DNA of 24,499 bases from CAZTDD01 sp964612675 (GTDB lineage: Bacteria; Hinthialibacterota; Hinthialibacteria; Hinthialibacterales; JAKPRU01): the NCBI GenBank assembly GCA_964612675.1, contig CAZTDD010000108.1, positions 1 through 24,499 of the forward strand, given 5' to 3'. Positions within the stretch are counted from its first letter, which is position 1. Every line of letters starts with the position of its first letter. Shown in pieces: positions 9,872 to 18,127 of this stretch. The notes under the pieces were generated by a model that ran no database searches, was not told where the DNA came from, and was given only the letters and a program-made list of their open reading frames with translations. The position numbers and the translations under genes were made by a program.

Positions 9872-11215
9872 CTATTCTCTGCTGCTGCCGAGCCCCGGCG
9901 AAAACACGTTGTAGGCCACTTCACCATGCAGTGAAAGGTCTAATCCGATCACCTCGTTCTCCTTGTTGACACGCAACGGTGTGAAGATGCCGATAACTTT
10001 CAGGATTACAAACGTTCCCACGACTGCGATGGCGGCGGTCGCCAGGATACTGATAACCTGTACACCAAGCTGCCCCGCGTTCCCGTACAGCAAACCGTTC
10101 GCGCCGTCGGGGTTTACACTGGTTGTTGCGAATAAACCGGTGGCCAACGCGCCCCATGTTCCCCCGACACCGTGAACGCCCACGACGTCAAGCGAGTCGT
10201 CATATCCGAACATCGGCTTCAACGTATTGACTCCGATATAACAAAAGAGCCCTGCACCGAGCCCAATAACGAGGGAGGCCGGTACGGTAACGAAACCGGA
10301 TGCAGGCGTAATTGCAACCAGGCCTCCAACAGCCCCTGTGACGGCTCCCAGAACGGTCGGCTTACCCCGGAAGGCCCACTCGATAAATGCCCACGTCAGC
10401 CCTGCGGTTGCAGCGGCGGTGTTTGTGACGACAAAGGCGAGAGATGCGAGTCCGCCGGAGGTGAGCGCGCTGCCGGCATTAAACCCAAACCAACCGAACC
10501 AGAGCAACGAACCGCCAATCAATGTGAGGGGCAGGCTGTGCGGAGGAGAGACGGTTTTCGGGTAACCGGTACGTTTACCGATCACGAGACAAGCGACAAG
10601 CGCCGAAATACCGGAACTGATGTGAACCACCGTACCGCCCGCAAAGTCAAGCGCTCCCAGATCGCCCAGGAATCCACCGCCCCACACCCAGTGAGCCAAA
10701 GGATCGTAGACAATCGTCGTCCATAAGAGTGAAAACAAAACAAACGCCGAGAAATTCATCCGTTCGGCAAACGTTCCCGATATCAGAGCTACCGTAATCA
10801 CCGCGAACATCCCTTGGAACATGGCAAATGCAAGATGGGGAACGGTCCCGCTGGCCTCCTGACCAACGTTGTTAAAGAAAAGGTATTCCAGATTTCCTAC
10901 AATGCCGTTGACATCCGTGCCGAAGGAGAGGGTATACCCGATCAATACCCACTGGACACTAATGAGACACAGGAGGAAAAAACTGTGCATCAGCGTGGAC
11001 AGCGCATTTCGCTGACTCACAAGTCCTCCGTAAAACAGTGCCAGCCCCGGTGCCGTCATTAACATGACCAGCGCAGTGGAAACAAGTATCCATGCGGTAT
11101 CCCCACTGTCGATCTCCGCTCCAGCCTCCTGTGCAAAAACCGGCGCCGCCATAAATAGCAACAAAAACGATACACTCACTAGCCACATACTTTTTCGGAC
11201 ATACTCTTTCGTCAT
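9872..11215 (-). CDS. amtB: Ammonium transporter
   Basis: This is a trimeric inner-membrane ammonium channel of the Amt/Mep/Rh family. A cleavable signal peptide (about residues 1-28, ending VFAQ) precedes eleven membrane helices, as in E. coli AmtB. The conserved pore histidines are present: His198 in GGTVVHIS and His348 in VGVHGVGG. The FYGGLV motif near residue 61 and the DPLAHWVW motif near 171 also fit, and the tail keeps the GLDLSLHGE block that contacts GlnK. The ATG at 11215 was chosen because it begins the signal peptide and has AGGGGG upstream; an in-frame start 20 codons earlier would put basic residues in front of the signal. It is co-transcribed with the P-II gene. A sigma-54-like promoter about 110 bp upstream fits nitrogen control. 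Confidence 0.96.
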   Translation of the reverse strand: MTKEYVRKSMWLVSVSFLLLFMAAPVFAQEAGAEIDSGDTAWILVSTALVMLMTAPGLALFYGGLVSQRNALSTLMHSFFLLCLISVQWVLIGYTLSFGTDVNGIVGNLEYLFFNNVGQEASGTVPHLAFAMFQGMFAVITVALISGTFAERMNFSAFVLFSLLWTTIVYDPLAHWVWGGGFLGDLGALDFAGGTVVHISSGISALVACLVIGKRTGYPKTVSPPHSLPLTLIGGSLLWFGWFGFNAGSALTSGGLASLAFVVTNTAAATAGLTWAFIEWAFRGKPTVLGAVTGAVGGLVAITPASGFVTVPASLVIGLGAGLFCYIGVNTLKPMFGYDDSLDVVGVHGVGGTWGALATGLFATTSVNPDGANGLLYGNAGQLGVQVISILATAAIAVVGTFVILKVIGIFTPLRVNKENEVIGLDLSLHGEVAYNVFSPGLGSSRE

Positions 11216-11326
11216 GGTCGTGGACCCCCTGCTTCTTTCCTTTTTGATTGGTTTCCTGTGGTCAAACAACAACAAGGTGCCGGAACAGATCGCGCTTGTT
11301 GTTCGCGTTCACTCAATCCATGCCAT

Positions 11327-11343
11327 AGCAACATCACGGCCAA
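11327..11343 (-). promoter_or_regulatory. Candidate sigma-54 promoter for amtB-glnK
   Basis: The minus strand reads TTGGCCGTGATGTTGCT, with the invariant GG and GC of the -24/-12 elements at correct spacing (TTGGC, seven bases, TTGCT). The -24 element lacks the usual following AC. It lies about 110 bp upstream of amtB. Apart from this site, nothing else was recognised in 11216-11527. Confidence 0.45.
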
Positions 11344-11527
11344 CGAATCAAAGAAAAGAACTCAGTTTCCTATCGAATTGATTTGCTTGGAGATAGACAA
11401 AAATGTAGGAGTGAGGGTGTTGGTTATAGAACAGAGGTCGGGCACATCACAAGAGTTCAATATCAGGCAGGCTGCTCAAAATCGGTCAGTTCAATAAAAT
11501 GCTACGCGGTGCTTTCGTCATGCCGTG

Positions 11528-12004
11528 CTAGACTTTCGCCAAGAGAACGGTGTAGTTCTCGCCGTACGCTTCAGCACACTTCGGGCAAGTCGTGTAAAAG
11601 AAATAGAGGTATCTGAGCTCCCTTTCTTTGGCTTTCACATATTCCTTCATGTCCTTAGCCCATTTGCCGCAATCCTTGTAAGGCCCTTCGTAGACCTTGG
11701 TCAGGAAATCCCCCGATATCCGCGTCATCTCCGCATCGGGTACCTCCCTGTCGACAGCAAGGTAAACATCGGCCCGCCACATGGATCGTGCGTCATAAAG
11801 AAGGACAGGTTCGCTCGCAAAAGCGTCCGCCGAACGAATCTTGTCCATGCTTCGCAGCATGACTCCATTCATGTTGAGAGGAACATGGAAGAAACACCAA
11901 ACGCAATCCTTCATGAACAGTTTGTCCTGCCATGAAATTTGTTTCTCATCCCATGGGTTCGGGTCGAATCGTGGACAGCAGCCGGTTTCAACTTTCTCGT
12001 TCAT
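11528..12004 (-). CDS. Uncharacterised small protein with CPKC motif, possibly GyrI-like fold
   Basis: This 158-aa soluble protein belongs to a recognisable but functionally unassigned bacterial family, often annotated loosely as a hydrolase. It begins with ETGCCPRFDPNPWDEK and ends with a YFFYTTCPKC stretch (134-143). The order of its strands and the YEGPYK segment (105-110) recall GyrI-like small-molecule-binding domains, but this is a weak impression. Seven cysteines are present (9, 10, 34, 37, 112, 140, 143), including a CPKC pair that could bind a metal or be redox active. The ATG at 12004 was chosen because AGGGGG lies 8 nt upstream; the frame is open further back without a ribosome site. 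It follows the PLP-enzyme gene by 130 bp on the same strand and may or may not share its transcript. Confidence 0.6.
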   Translation of the reverse strand: MNEKVETGCCPRFDPNPWDEKQISWQDKLFMKDCVWCFFHVPLNMNGVMLRSMDKIRSADAFASEPVLLYDARSMWRADVYLAVDREVPDAEMTRISGDFLTKVYEGPYKDCGKWAKDMKEYVKAKERELRYLYFFYTTCPKCAEAYGENYTVLLAKV

Positions 12005-12134
12005 GAGTTCAGCCCCCTCTGGTTTGATGGCTGATTCTACCACGGAATGGTCTGGCTTGCCCCAATTCCCGGTCCGAGCAGGAGCGCGGCAAAGAGAGAG
12101 GAAGGCCAAACCAAAGGGAGACGAACTCTCCTCT

Positions 12135-13325
12135 CTATCCGCTCACCTCGAAAGCCTGTTCGAGATCCTCGATCAATGCCTCGATTTCTTCAAGACCGAC
12201 GGCGAGCCGGATAAGATTATCCAGTTGCCCCAAGGCGATTCGCTCTTCTCGCGTGCAGTCGTAATACGAAACGGTAGCGGGATGAGTGATAAGAGATTCC
12301 GCGCCGCCGAAACTGGGACCGATGCGGAACAGTTTGAGCTGGTTCATGAATTGTTGTGTCCCTTCAAGGTCCGCATCCATCTCGAAGGTCACAACGGCGC
12401 CGAAACCGTTCATATCTCGTTTGGCAATTCCGTTATGAGGATGAGAGGGCAATCCGGGATAATAGACACGTTTCACCCGTGAATGGTTTTCAAGATACTC
12501 CGCCATACGCAGACCGTTCTCATTGAGACGCCGCATTCGGACGTCATAGGTCTTAAGGCCCCGAATGAGAAGATAGCAGGCCATCGGATCGACAACGCCG
12601 CCGATGGTTTTGTGAAGTGTGAGAATTTCGTCGATCAGTTCTTTTTTTCCAAGAAGAACCCCTGCAAGGAGATCGTTATGTCCACCGAGGTACTTTGTGC
12701 AGCTTTCGAAAACCAAATCCACACCGAGTTCCAGCGGACGCATATTGAACGGCCCTGCAAACGTGCTGTCGCATAGAAGCAAAATATCTTTTCCCTTCAG
12801 CATTTCAGCGATACGCGGCAAGTCCATGATATTGAGATAAGGATTTGTCGGAGTTTCTGAAAAGAAGATTTTTGTGCTCGGACGAAGTGCAGCTTGCATC
12901 TCGTCGTAATCGTGGACCGAGACAACCGTGGTCTCAATTCCAAACTTCGTAAGAATGTATTTGGAGAATTCGAGCGTCTTCTTGTAGGCATCGTCGGTAA
13001 TCACCAAATGATCTCCCGCCTTGAGAAGACAGAGCAGCGACGTGCAAATCGCGTTCATGCCCGACGAAAACAAAAGGGCCGACTCGGCCCCGTGAAGTGC
13101 AGCCAGTTTGTTTTCCGCGGCGGTCTGAGTAGGGGATCCATAGCGCATGTATTCGTAATGAGGTTCGCCGCGTTTCGTATATCCTTCAATTGCGTCGGTA
13201 TCCTTGAAGATAAATGTCGAGGTTTGGACGATGGGTGTGGTGATTGCGTCGTAAGGATTATATCGTTCTTCGCCTTCGTGGACGCAGATCTCAGAGATGC
13301 GATTCGATTTGTTACTCTCGTTCAT
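12135..13325 (-). CDS. Cystathionine gamma-synthase/lyase-family PLP enzyme
   Basis: This is a fold-type I PLP enzyme of the Cys/Met metabolism family, which catalyses beta- or gamma-elimination or replacement on sulfur amino acids and related substrates. The PLP lysine is K211 in SCTKYLGGHND, the phosphate-binding Tyr/Arg pair lies in EYMRYGSPT (58-66), the SSGMNA loop is at 87-92, and the ring-stacking Asp is D186 (LLLCDSTFA). The C-terminus contains the usual GGAESLITHPA block (340-350). The ATG at 13325 has AGAGGG 6 nt upstream; the frame runs open for 140 more codons into the preceding gene but carries no relevant sequence there. At 396 aa it has the usual length. It follows a Gfo/Idh gene by 37 bp at the end of a tight gene set. 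The exact reaction (CGS, CGL, MGL or other) cannot be told. Confidence 0.88.
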   Translation of the reverse strand: MNESNKSNRISEICVHEGEERYNPYDAITTPIVQTSTFIFKDTDAIEGYTKRGEPHYEYMRYGSPTQTAAENKLAALHGAESALLFSSGMNAICTSLLCLLKAGDHLVITDDAYKKTLEFSKYILTKFGIETTVVSVHDYDEMQAALRPSTKIFFSETPTNPYLNIMDLPRIAEMLKGKDILLLCDSTFAGPFNMRPLELGVDLVFESCTKYLGGHNDLLAGVLLGKKELIDEILTLHKTIGGVVDPMACYLLIRGLKTYDVRMRRLNENGLRMAEYLENHSRVKRVYYPGLPSHPHNGIAKRDMNGFGAVVTFEMDADLEGTQQFMNQLKLFRIGPSFGGAESLITHPATVSYYDCTREERIALGQLDNLIRLAVGLEEIEALIEDLEQAFEVSG

Positions 13326-13362
13326 GTTGTGCCCTCTGTACAATTCCTTTCGCTGTGTTCGT

Positions 13363-14436
13363 CTATTCGTGCCAAATCGCCTCGTCGCTTTTGAGCGGCA
13401 AGGAGACGTCTGTATCAAAGGAAGCCGACCGATACATTGCCAGAACCATCTCCAACGTCGGACGGGTCGACTCTGCGGGAATGATCGGGGCGTGGTCGTG
13501 ACGGACGGCATCCGCCATATCGTCGATAACCACGTGATGATCGTGGAATGCAAAATCCGCCGGTCCACTTGCTGCGGTCGCGACCGCTTCGCTGCCGTAA
13601 CGCCGAATCTCCTCGTCTTCCGGTTGATCGACGCGGAACGCCCACGTTGCCATCCGCTCACCGACCATGATCGCGGTCCCGTGTTCACCGTTGATTTCAA
13701 TTCGGATGTCGGTCCCCGGCCAGAATGCGGTTGACGCCTCAACAAGCCCCTGAGCGCCCGACTCGAAATCGATTAGTCCGATCACCGTGTCCTCCAGGTC
13801 GACCTTCGGGTGCTGGAGATTGCTCATTCTTGCTCGGACGGACTTGGCAGGCCCAACGAGGTGTTGAAGAAGATCGATGTAATGAAACGCATGTTGAACG
13901 GTAACCCCCGCCCCCGACGCGCGGGAACTCCGCCACGGGTCGCTGAAATAATAGTCCTCCGAACGATACCATTTCATATACGCGTCGGCCTGCAGAATAC
14001 GCCCGAACCGTCCCATGGATATCGCGTTCTTCATGGCCTGGATCGCCTTACGTACGCGGCATTGAAGAACGACTCCGAATTTGACGTTCGCTTTACGGCA
14101 AGCGGCAATCATCTCGTCGGTCTCTCGAAGAGACATGGCCGGCGGCTTCTCGACCAGCACGTGTTTGCCTGCGTTCGCCGCCGCGATCACCGCATCGAAA
14201 TGGGCATGGTTCGGCGTCAGTATGCTGATAACCTCCACACCGGGACAAGCCAGCAACGCCTCGAGCGAACCGAAACTCTTGCAGTTGTACTCGTCTGCAA
14301 ATTTTCGCGCCCGGCTTTCGTCGGTATCCGCAACCGCCACCAGCTCGGCACGGGATGAATTCTTGAGCGATTTCGCGTGAAAGGGCGCAACAAGGCCCGC
14401 TCCGAGAAGTCCGAACCCCACAGGTTCCCCCGTCAT
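13363..14436 (-). CDS. Gfo/Idh/MocA-family NAD(P)-dependent oxidoreductase
   Basis: A Rossmann N-terminus with GFGLLGAG (7-14) and D37 after the second strand favours NAD. The catalytic Lys is in the VEKP motif (95-98), and the C-terminal substrate domain has the HAFHYIDLL signature (182-190). The family oxidises or reduces sugars, inositols and related polyols. The start has GAGGAG 8 nt upstream. It lies between a zinc dehydrogenase (57 bp upstream) and a cystathionine-type PLP enzyme (37 bp downstream), with all three on one strand and probably in one operon. It is distinct from the second Gfo/Idh gene at 19437, with which it shares only family motifs. It appears intact at 357 aa. The substrate is not identifiable. 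Confidence 0.9.
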   Translation of the reverse strand: MTGEPVGFGLLGAGLVAPFHAKSLKNSSRAELVAVADTDESRARKFADEYNCKSFGSLEALLACPGVEVISILTPNHAHFDAVIAAANAGKHVLVEKPPAMSLRETDEMIAACRKANVKFGVVLQCRVRKAIQAMKNAISMGRFGRILQADAYMKWYRSEDYYFSDPWRSSRASGAGVTVQHAFHYIDLLQHLVGPAKSVRARMSNLQHPKVDLEDTVIGLIDFESGAQGLVEASTAFWPGTDIRIEINGEHGTAIMVGERMATWAFRVDQPEDEEIRRYGSEAVATAASGPADFAFHDHHVVIDDMADAVRHDHAPIIPAESTRPTLEMVLAMYRSASFDTDVSLPLKSDEAIWHE

Positions 14437-14493
14437 AATGTATTCTCCTCTACGCGGGTTAGGATCGTGTTACCACGGCCCCGATGCATGATG

Positions 14494-15528
14494 TTATGGA
14501 ACCAAGAGGACCTTAAGAGCCCGAAGTCCCTCGACCAGGTCGAAGGCCGTTTCCCAATCCTCAAGCGGCAGACGGTGGGTAACGATGGTCCCCGCAGGGA
14601 TTCTGCCGGTTGCGATCAAAGCAATGGTTCGATCCCAGCTAGTGTAGCTTGTCGAAAGACTAAAGAAGATGTCGCAGACTTTGAAGGCTGCCTTGTCCCA
14701 GGGAAATGGAACCTCTTTCCCGCCGGTGAGGCCAATTACACAGATGCGACCTTTCTTGCGCAACAGGTCGGGCATAGAGGCGATCGCGGCAGGCGCCCCC
14801 GTGCATTCGACAACGAGGTCGGCTCCTTGACCGTTTGTAAGATCCATAACTACTTGTTGAAGATCCTCTTTGTCACTATTCACCACGGTGTCGAAGCCAA
14901 TCTCACGTGCTTTCGCGAGACGCAGATCCTCATCGATGTCTCTTCCCGCGATCACAACATGCCGCGCTCCCCCAGCCCGGGCGGTCATCGCCGCCAACAG
15001 GCCGATCGGTCCCGGCCCGAGAACGACAACGAAGTCGCCGGCTTCCAGCTTCGCGCGTTCAATTACATCGTGGACCGCATTCGCCGCCGGTTCGACCACC
15101 GCCGCCTCATCGTCCGACATCGTATCGGGAATCGCATGCAGCAAACGCGCCGGGTAGTTTAAATAGCGAGTGAACGCTCCGTTAATGCCCCAGCCCGGAG
15201 AACGTTTCATCGGACAGATCTGTATGTTTCCTGTACGGCACAAATAGCATTTGCCGCACGCTTTCGTATGCGGTTCGCCGACCACACGGTCACCGACGGA
15301 CCAGTGTTCTACGCCTGACCCAAGTTCTACAATTTTGCCGGTGAATTCATGACCGAGTACAACCGGGGGCCAATACGGAAAACTGTCGTGCTTCACGTGA
15401 ATATCCGTGCCGCAGATACCGCACGCGCTGATCTCCACCAGCACCTCACCGTCTCCCGGCGACGGTTCATCCACGTCCTGCAACTCCAGAAATCCAACGC
15501 CTTTTTGTGTTTTTACCAGTGCTTTCAT
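14494..15528 (-). CDS. Zinc-dependent medium-chain dehydrogenase (sorbitol/threonine dehydrogenase type)
   Basis: This is an NAD(P)-linked alcohol or polyol dehydrogenase of the MDR superfamily. The catalytic zinc site is C39 (CGICGTDIH), H60-E61 (GHEFTG) and E146 (VVEPAAN). The structural zinc site has four cysteines, C91, C94, C97 and C105. The nucleotide-binding loop GPGPIG is at 171-176. The ATG at 15528 begins the typical MKALVK strand and has GGAG upstream; an earlier in-frame start at 15711 lies inside the previous gene. It sits 29 bp after the M20 gene, so co-transcription is likely. The sequence resembles L-threonine, sorbitol and galactitol dehydrogenases about equally, so the substrate is open. 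At 344 aa it is complete. Confidence 0.92.
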   Translation of the reverse strand: MKALVKTQKGVGFLELQDVDEPSPGDGEVLVEISACGICGTDIHVKHDSFPYWPPVVLGHEFTGKIVELGSGVEHWSVGDRVVGEPHTKACGKCYLCRTGNIQICPMKRSPGWGINGAFTRYLNYPARLLHAIPDTMSDDEAAVVEPAANAVHDVIERAKLEAGDFVVVLGPGPIGLLAAMTARAGGARHVVIAGRDIDEDLRLAKAREIGFDTVVNSDKEDLQQVVMDLTNGQGADLVVECTGAPAAIASMPDLLRKKGRICVIGLTGGKEVPFPWDKAAFKVCDIFFSLSTSYTSWDRTIALIATGRIPAGTIVTHRLPLEDWETAFDLVEGLRALKVLLVP

Positions 15529-15557
15529 CGCGATCTCCGATTCTTCCGCATATCGAG

Positions 15558-16781
15558 TTAAACACCTCCATCGAGAATGAACCGCAATAATATGCGTGAG
15601 GCGGTCGCTATATCTTCCAGAGCGATTCTCTCCTCCGCCGAATGCGCAACCCCCAGGCTGCCCGGACCGAATACAACCGCTGGAATGTTCAACTGATTGT
15701 TGTAAAACCACGAATCGCAGGAGGCGGGCATGGCGGATATCTCTGTTTGAATCCCCTCGTTTTTGGAAGCGGCCAAAAGTTTCTGAACCAAGGGATGCCC
15801 CGTGTCCAAAACATGCGCGTCGTGACGGTATGTAAACTCAACCTGGACGCTATTTCTCGGCAGTGTATCAAGCGCGCTGTCGATAGCCGCCTGGAATTCC
15901 GCCATCACGTCGGAACGCGTTCGGTTGGGTAAAAAACCGAGAACGCCTTCGAGAATCGCCTCGTTCGGTGCGGCAGCGGGCCAATCGCCCGCATGAAGTC
16001 GTCCGAAAGTAAGGGGCATAGGATTCTCGAAACAGTCGAAAAGCGGTATTCCCCGCGATTTCTTCAATAAATCGGAGTGGTACTGTTCGAGCGCGGTCAT
16101 GATCGTGCGTGCGACATTCAACGCGCTGACGCTCCGGCCCGGTTGCCCGGAATGCCCGGCCTTCCCTTCGCAGCGAATACGAAACCACACCGCGCCACGA
16201 ACGGATGAGAGAATCTTCAACGCCGTCGGTTCGAGTACAACCGCCGCGTCCGCTTTCTCTCCTCTGCGCACCATGGCCAGAGTACCATTTCCGCCCACCT
16301 CTTCTTCGACAACAAGGTGGGCGATCACGTCGCCTCGTGGTGGAGTCTTCAGCTTCTGTAGAGCCGCAAAAACAAGAAAAATCACCGCCGCCTGCCCCTT
16401 CGCATCGCACGCGCCTCTTCCTCGAACGATTCCGTTCTCGACCACAGGTTCGAAGGGCTGTACCTGGCCTTTTGAGGCGGGGACAACATCCAAGTGGGTG
16501 TTCAGTAGAAGCGATTTCCCTTTCTGGCTTCCTTTCGAGACAACGCGCAGGTTGTATCGATTATCGTATTTCAAATTGGGTACCGGGAAAGAATAATCGG
16601 GGTCGTCGCGGATTGTGTTTGGAATCGGAGTCTTTTCGACCGTTAAACCAAGGCCATCAAACGCCTCGGCGGTATAGTCAATTGCCCCGTGTTCCTCGCC
16701 GGGAACAGACGGAAACCGAATCAAATCGCGGAGGAAGTTTTCCGTATCGGGTAAAAGAGGTTTGACAATTTCATCAAGCAC
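15558..16781 (-). CDS. M20-family metallo-amidohydrolase (ArgE/DapE/ACY1 type)
   Basis: This is a two-zinc enzyme that removes an acyl group from an N-acylated amino acid or cleaves a small peptide. Zinc ligands and catalytic residues are visible in order: H96 with D98 (NTHLDVV), D126 (GACDAKG), the general base E159 with E160 (VEEEVGG), E184 (LEPT) and the C-terminal H380 (AHSAEE). The dimerisation or lid domain spans about 200-310 and contains AGHSGQPG. The start is a GTG at 16781 with AGGTG upstream. It lies between a class III aminotransferase (17 bp upstream) and a zinc dehydrogenase (29 bp downstream), an arrangement in which deacylation would feed or follow transamination. Relatives annotated as acetylornithine deacetylase are common, but arginine genes are absent here, so that role is not assigned. 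Confidence 0.9.
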   Translation of the reverse strand: MLDEIVKPLLPDTENFLRDLIRFPSVPGEEHGAIDYTAEAFDGLGLTVEKTPIPNTIRDDPDYSFPVPNLKYDNRYNLRVVSKGSQKGKSLLLNTHLDVVPASKGQVQPFEPVVENGIVRGRGACDAKGQAAVIFLVFAALQKLKTPPRGDVIAHLVVEEEVGGNGTLAMVRRGEKADAAVVLEPTALKILSSVRGAVWFRIRCEGKAGHSGQPGRSVSALNVARTIMTALEQYHSDLLKKSRGIPLFDCFENPMPLTFGRLHAGDWPAAAPNEAILEGVLGFLPNRTRSDVMAEFQAAIDSALDTLPRNSVQVEFTYRHDAHVLDTGHPLVQKLLAASKNEGIQTEISAMPASCDSWFYNNQLNIPAVVFGPGSLGVAHSAEERIALEDIATASRILLRFILDGGV

Positions 16782-16798
16782 GAGTACACCTGCTCATA

Positions 16799-18127
16799 TC
16801 AAAACGATGTCAGCACTTTTTCCATAATATCCAGGCTTTCGGCTGCTTCGTCTTCTGTAATAACAAGCGGCGGCGCGACACGTATTACATTTCCGAAAAT
16901 ACCGACCGACCCCACCAGGAGACCGTTCTCGGCACAGCGGTTAATGACCTCTTTTGTCAGATCCGGCGCAGGTTCTTTTGTCTCTTTGTCGTGTACGAGT
17001 TCGAGCCCCATAACCAGGCCCATTCCGCGCACGTCCCCGAGAATCCTAGATTTGTTTTGAATCTCTTCCAATCGCGATTTCATGAACCGACCCATACGCA
17101 GAGAATTCTCGACGAGATTCTCCTTCTTCATGATTTCTATAACTGCGAGAACCGCCGCGCTGGCGACGGGATTTCCACCTGCTGTGCTGCTCATCTCACC
17201 GGTACCGAGAACACCGATCACACCGCTTCGCGCCGACAGACAGGAAACCGGAATACCGCTGCCGATTCCCTTACCGATACACAGCAGATCCGGTTCGAGA
17301 CCTTCCCATTCCAATGCCCACATTTTGCCGGTCCGTCCGTACGACGACTGGACTTCATCCAGGGTAAATAGAATATCGTGCCCGCGAGCCCACGTTTCCA
17401 ATTCCTTTAAATAATTTTCCGGTGGAAAAATAAAACCGGCCGCTCCCATGTACGGCTCGACTAGAATTCCCGCCAGGCTTCCCGTTGAATTTGCGCGGAC
17501 CAGTTCCTCCAGAAATTCCAGACAGAGTAAACCACAGCGCGAAGGCTCCGTCTTGAACGGGCAACGGTAACAATACGGGTAGGGTGCACGAATCGCGCCC
17601 GGCATTGTCGGACCATAGCCCTTTTTCGTACCCAACAGCCCGCCGACGCTCGCGGCGGAGTGCGTCCGCCCATGAAAACCGCCGAAAAACCCCAATATTT
17701 CGTAACAGCCGGTTTTCCGTTTCATGATCCGGATCGCGGCTTCGGTAGCTTCGCTGCCGGTGGTGAGAAAAAAGCAACGGTCTAAATGAGAAGGAGTGAT
17801 TTCGACCATCGCACGAGCCGCACGAATGCGAGGTTCGTTTGCGCAATCGTAATTATTCAATAATTTCTCTGCCGCATTTTGGACGGCTCGCACCAAGTGT
17901 GGGTGACAATGGCCGACATTCGTGACAAGAACGCCGGACGTCCAATCGAGGTATCGATTGCCGTCGACGTCGGTCACAGCAACGCCTTGTGCATTGTCCC
18001 ACACAACCGAAGCCTGGTAGCCGGTGGATTGGGCTTCGTATCGATGCCAGAGGTCGAGTAATTCCTTCGATTTGGGACCGGGCAAGGGTGTATTCACAGA
18101 GGCGATTGTTCCGGTTGATCGAGTCAT
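16799..18127 (-). CDS. Class III PLP aminotransferase (GABA/dialkylglycine type)
   Basis: This is an omega-amino or amino-acid aminotransferase of fold-type I. The PLP lysine is K286 (CIGKGIGSG), the Asp binding the pyridine nitrogen is D257 (LDEVQSS), the phosphate loop is TTGSEATEAA (122-131), and GGFHGRTHSA (149-158) follows. A small Cys cluster occurs at C186, C189, C198 and C202 (CYRCPF onward), a feature of some GABA-transaminase-like and archaeal amino-acid racemase relatives. The start at 18127 overlaps the previous stop by 4 bases (ATGA), indicating translational coupling to the hydroxyacid dehydrogenase gene. It has 442 aa, full length. It is followed after 17 bp by the M20 gene. 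Candidate substrates include omega-amino acids, ornithine-like compounds or alpha,alpha-dialkylglycine; the sequence does not decide. Confidence 0.9.
   Translation of the reverse strand: MTRSTGTIASVNTPLPGPKSKELLDLWHRYEAQSTGYQASVVWDNAQGVAVTDVDGNRYLDWTSGVLVTNVGHCHPHLVRAVQNAAEKLLNNYDCANEPRIRAARAMVEITPSHLDRCFFLTTGSEATEAAIRIMKRKTGCYEILGFFGGFHGRTHSAASVGGLLGTKKGYGPTMPGAIRAPYPYCYRCPFKTEPSRCGLLCLEFLEELVRANSTGSLAGILVEPYMGAAGFIFPPENYLKELETWARGHDILFTLDEVQSSYGRTGKMWALEWEGLEPDLLCIGKGIGSGIPVSCLSARSGVIGVLGTGEMSSTAGGNPVASAAVLAVIEIMKKENLVENSLRMGRFMKSRLEEIQNKSRILGDVRGMGLVMGLELVHDKETKEPAPDLTKEVINRCAENGLLVGSVGIFGNVIRVAPPLVITEDEAAESLDIMEKVLTSF

Noticed and set aside
11263..11286. Another sigma-54-like string (CGGCACCTTGTTGTTG on the minus strand)
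   Set aside because: The spacing between the GG and the -12 element is off by one and the GC is missing; the site at 11327-11343 fits better.
13326..13745. 140-codon N-terminal extension of the cystathionine-type enzyme
   Set aside because: It overlaps the preceding oxidoreductase gene and is Arg-rich without homology; the ATG at 13325 has a clear ribosome site.
14377..15162. 261-codon plus-strand open frame
   Set aside because: Antisense to the zinc dehydrogenase and low in typical protein features.
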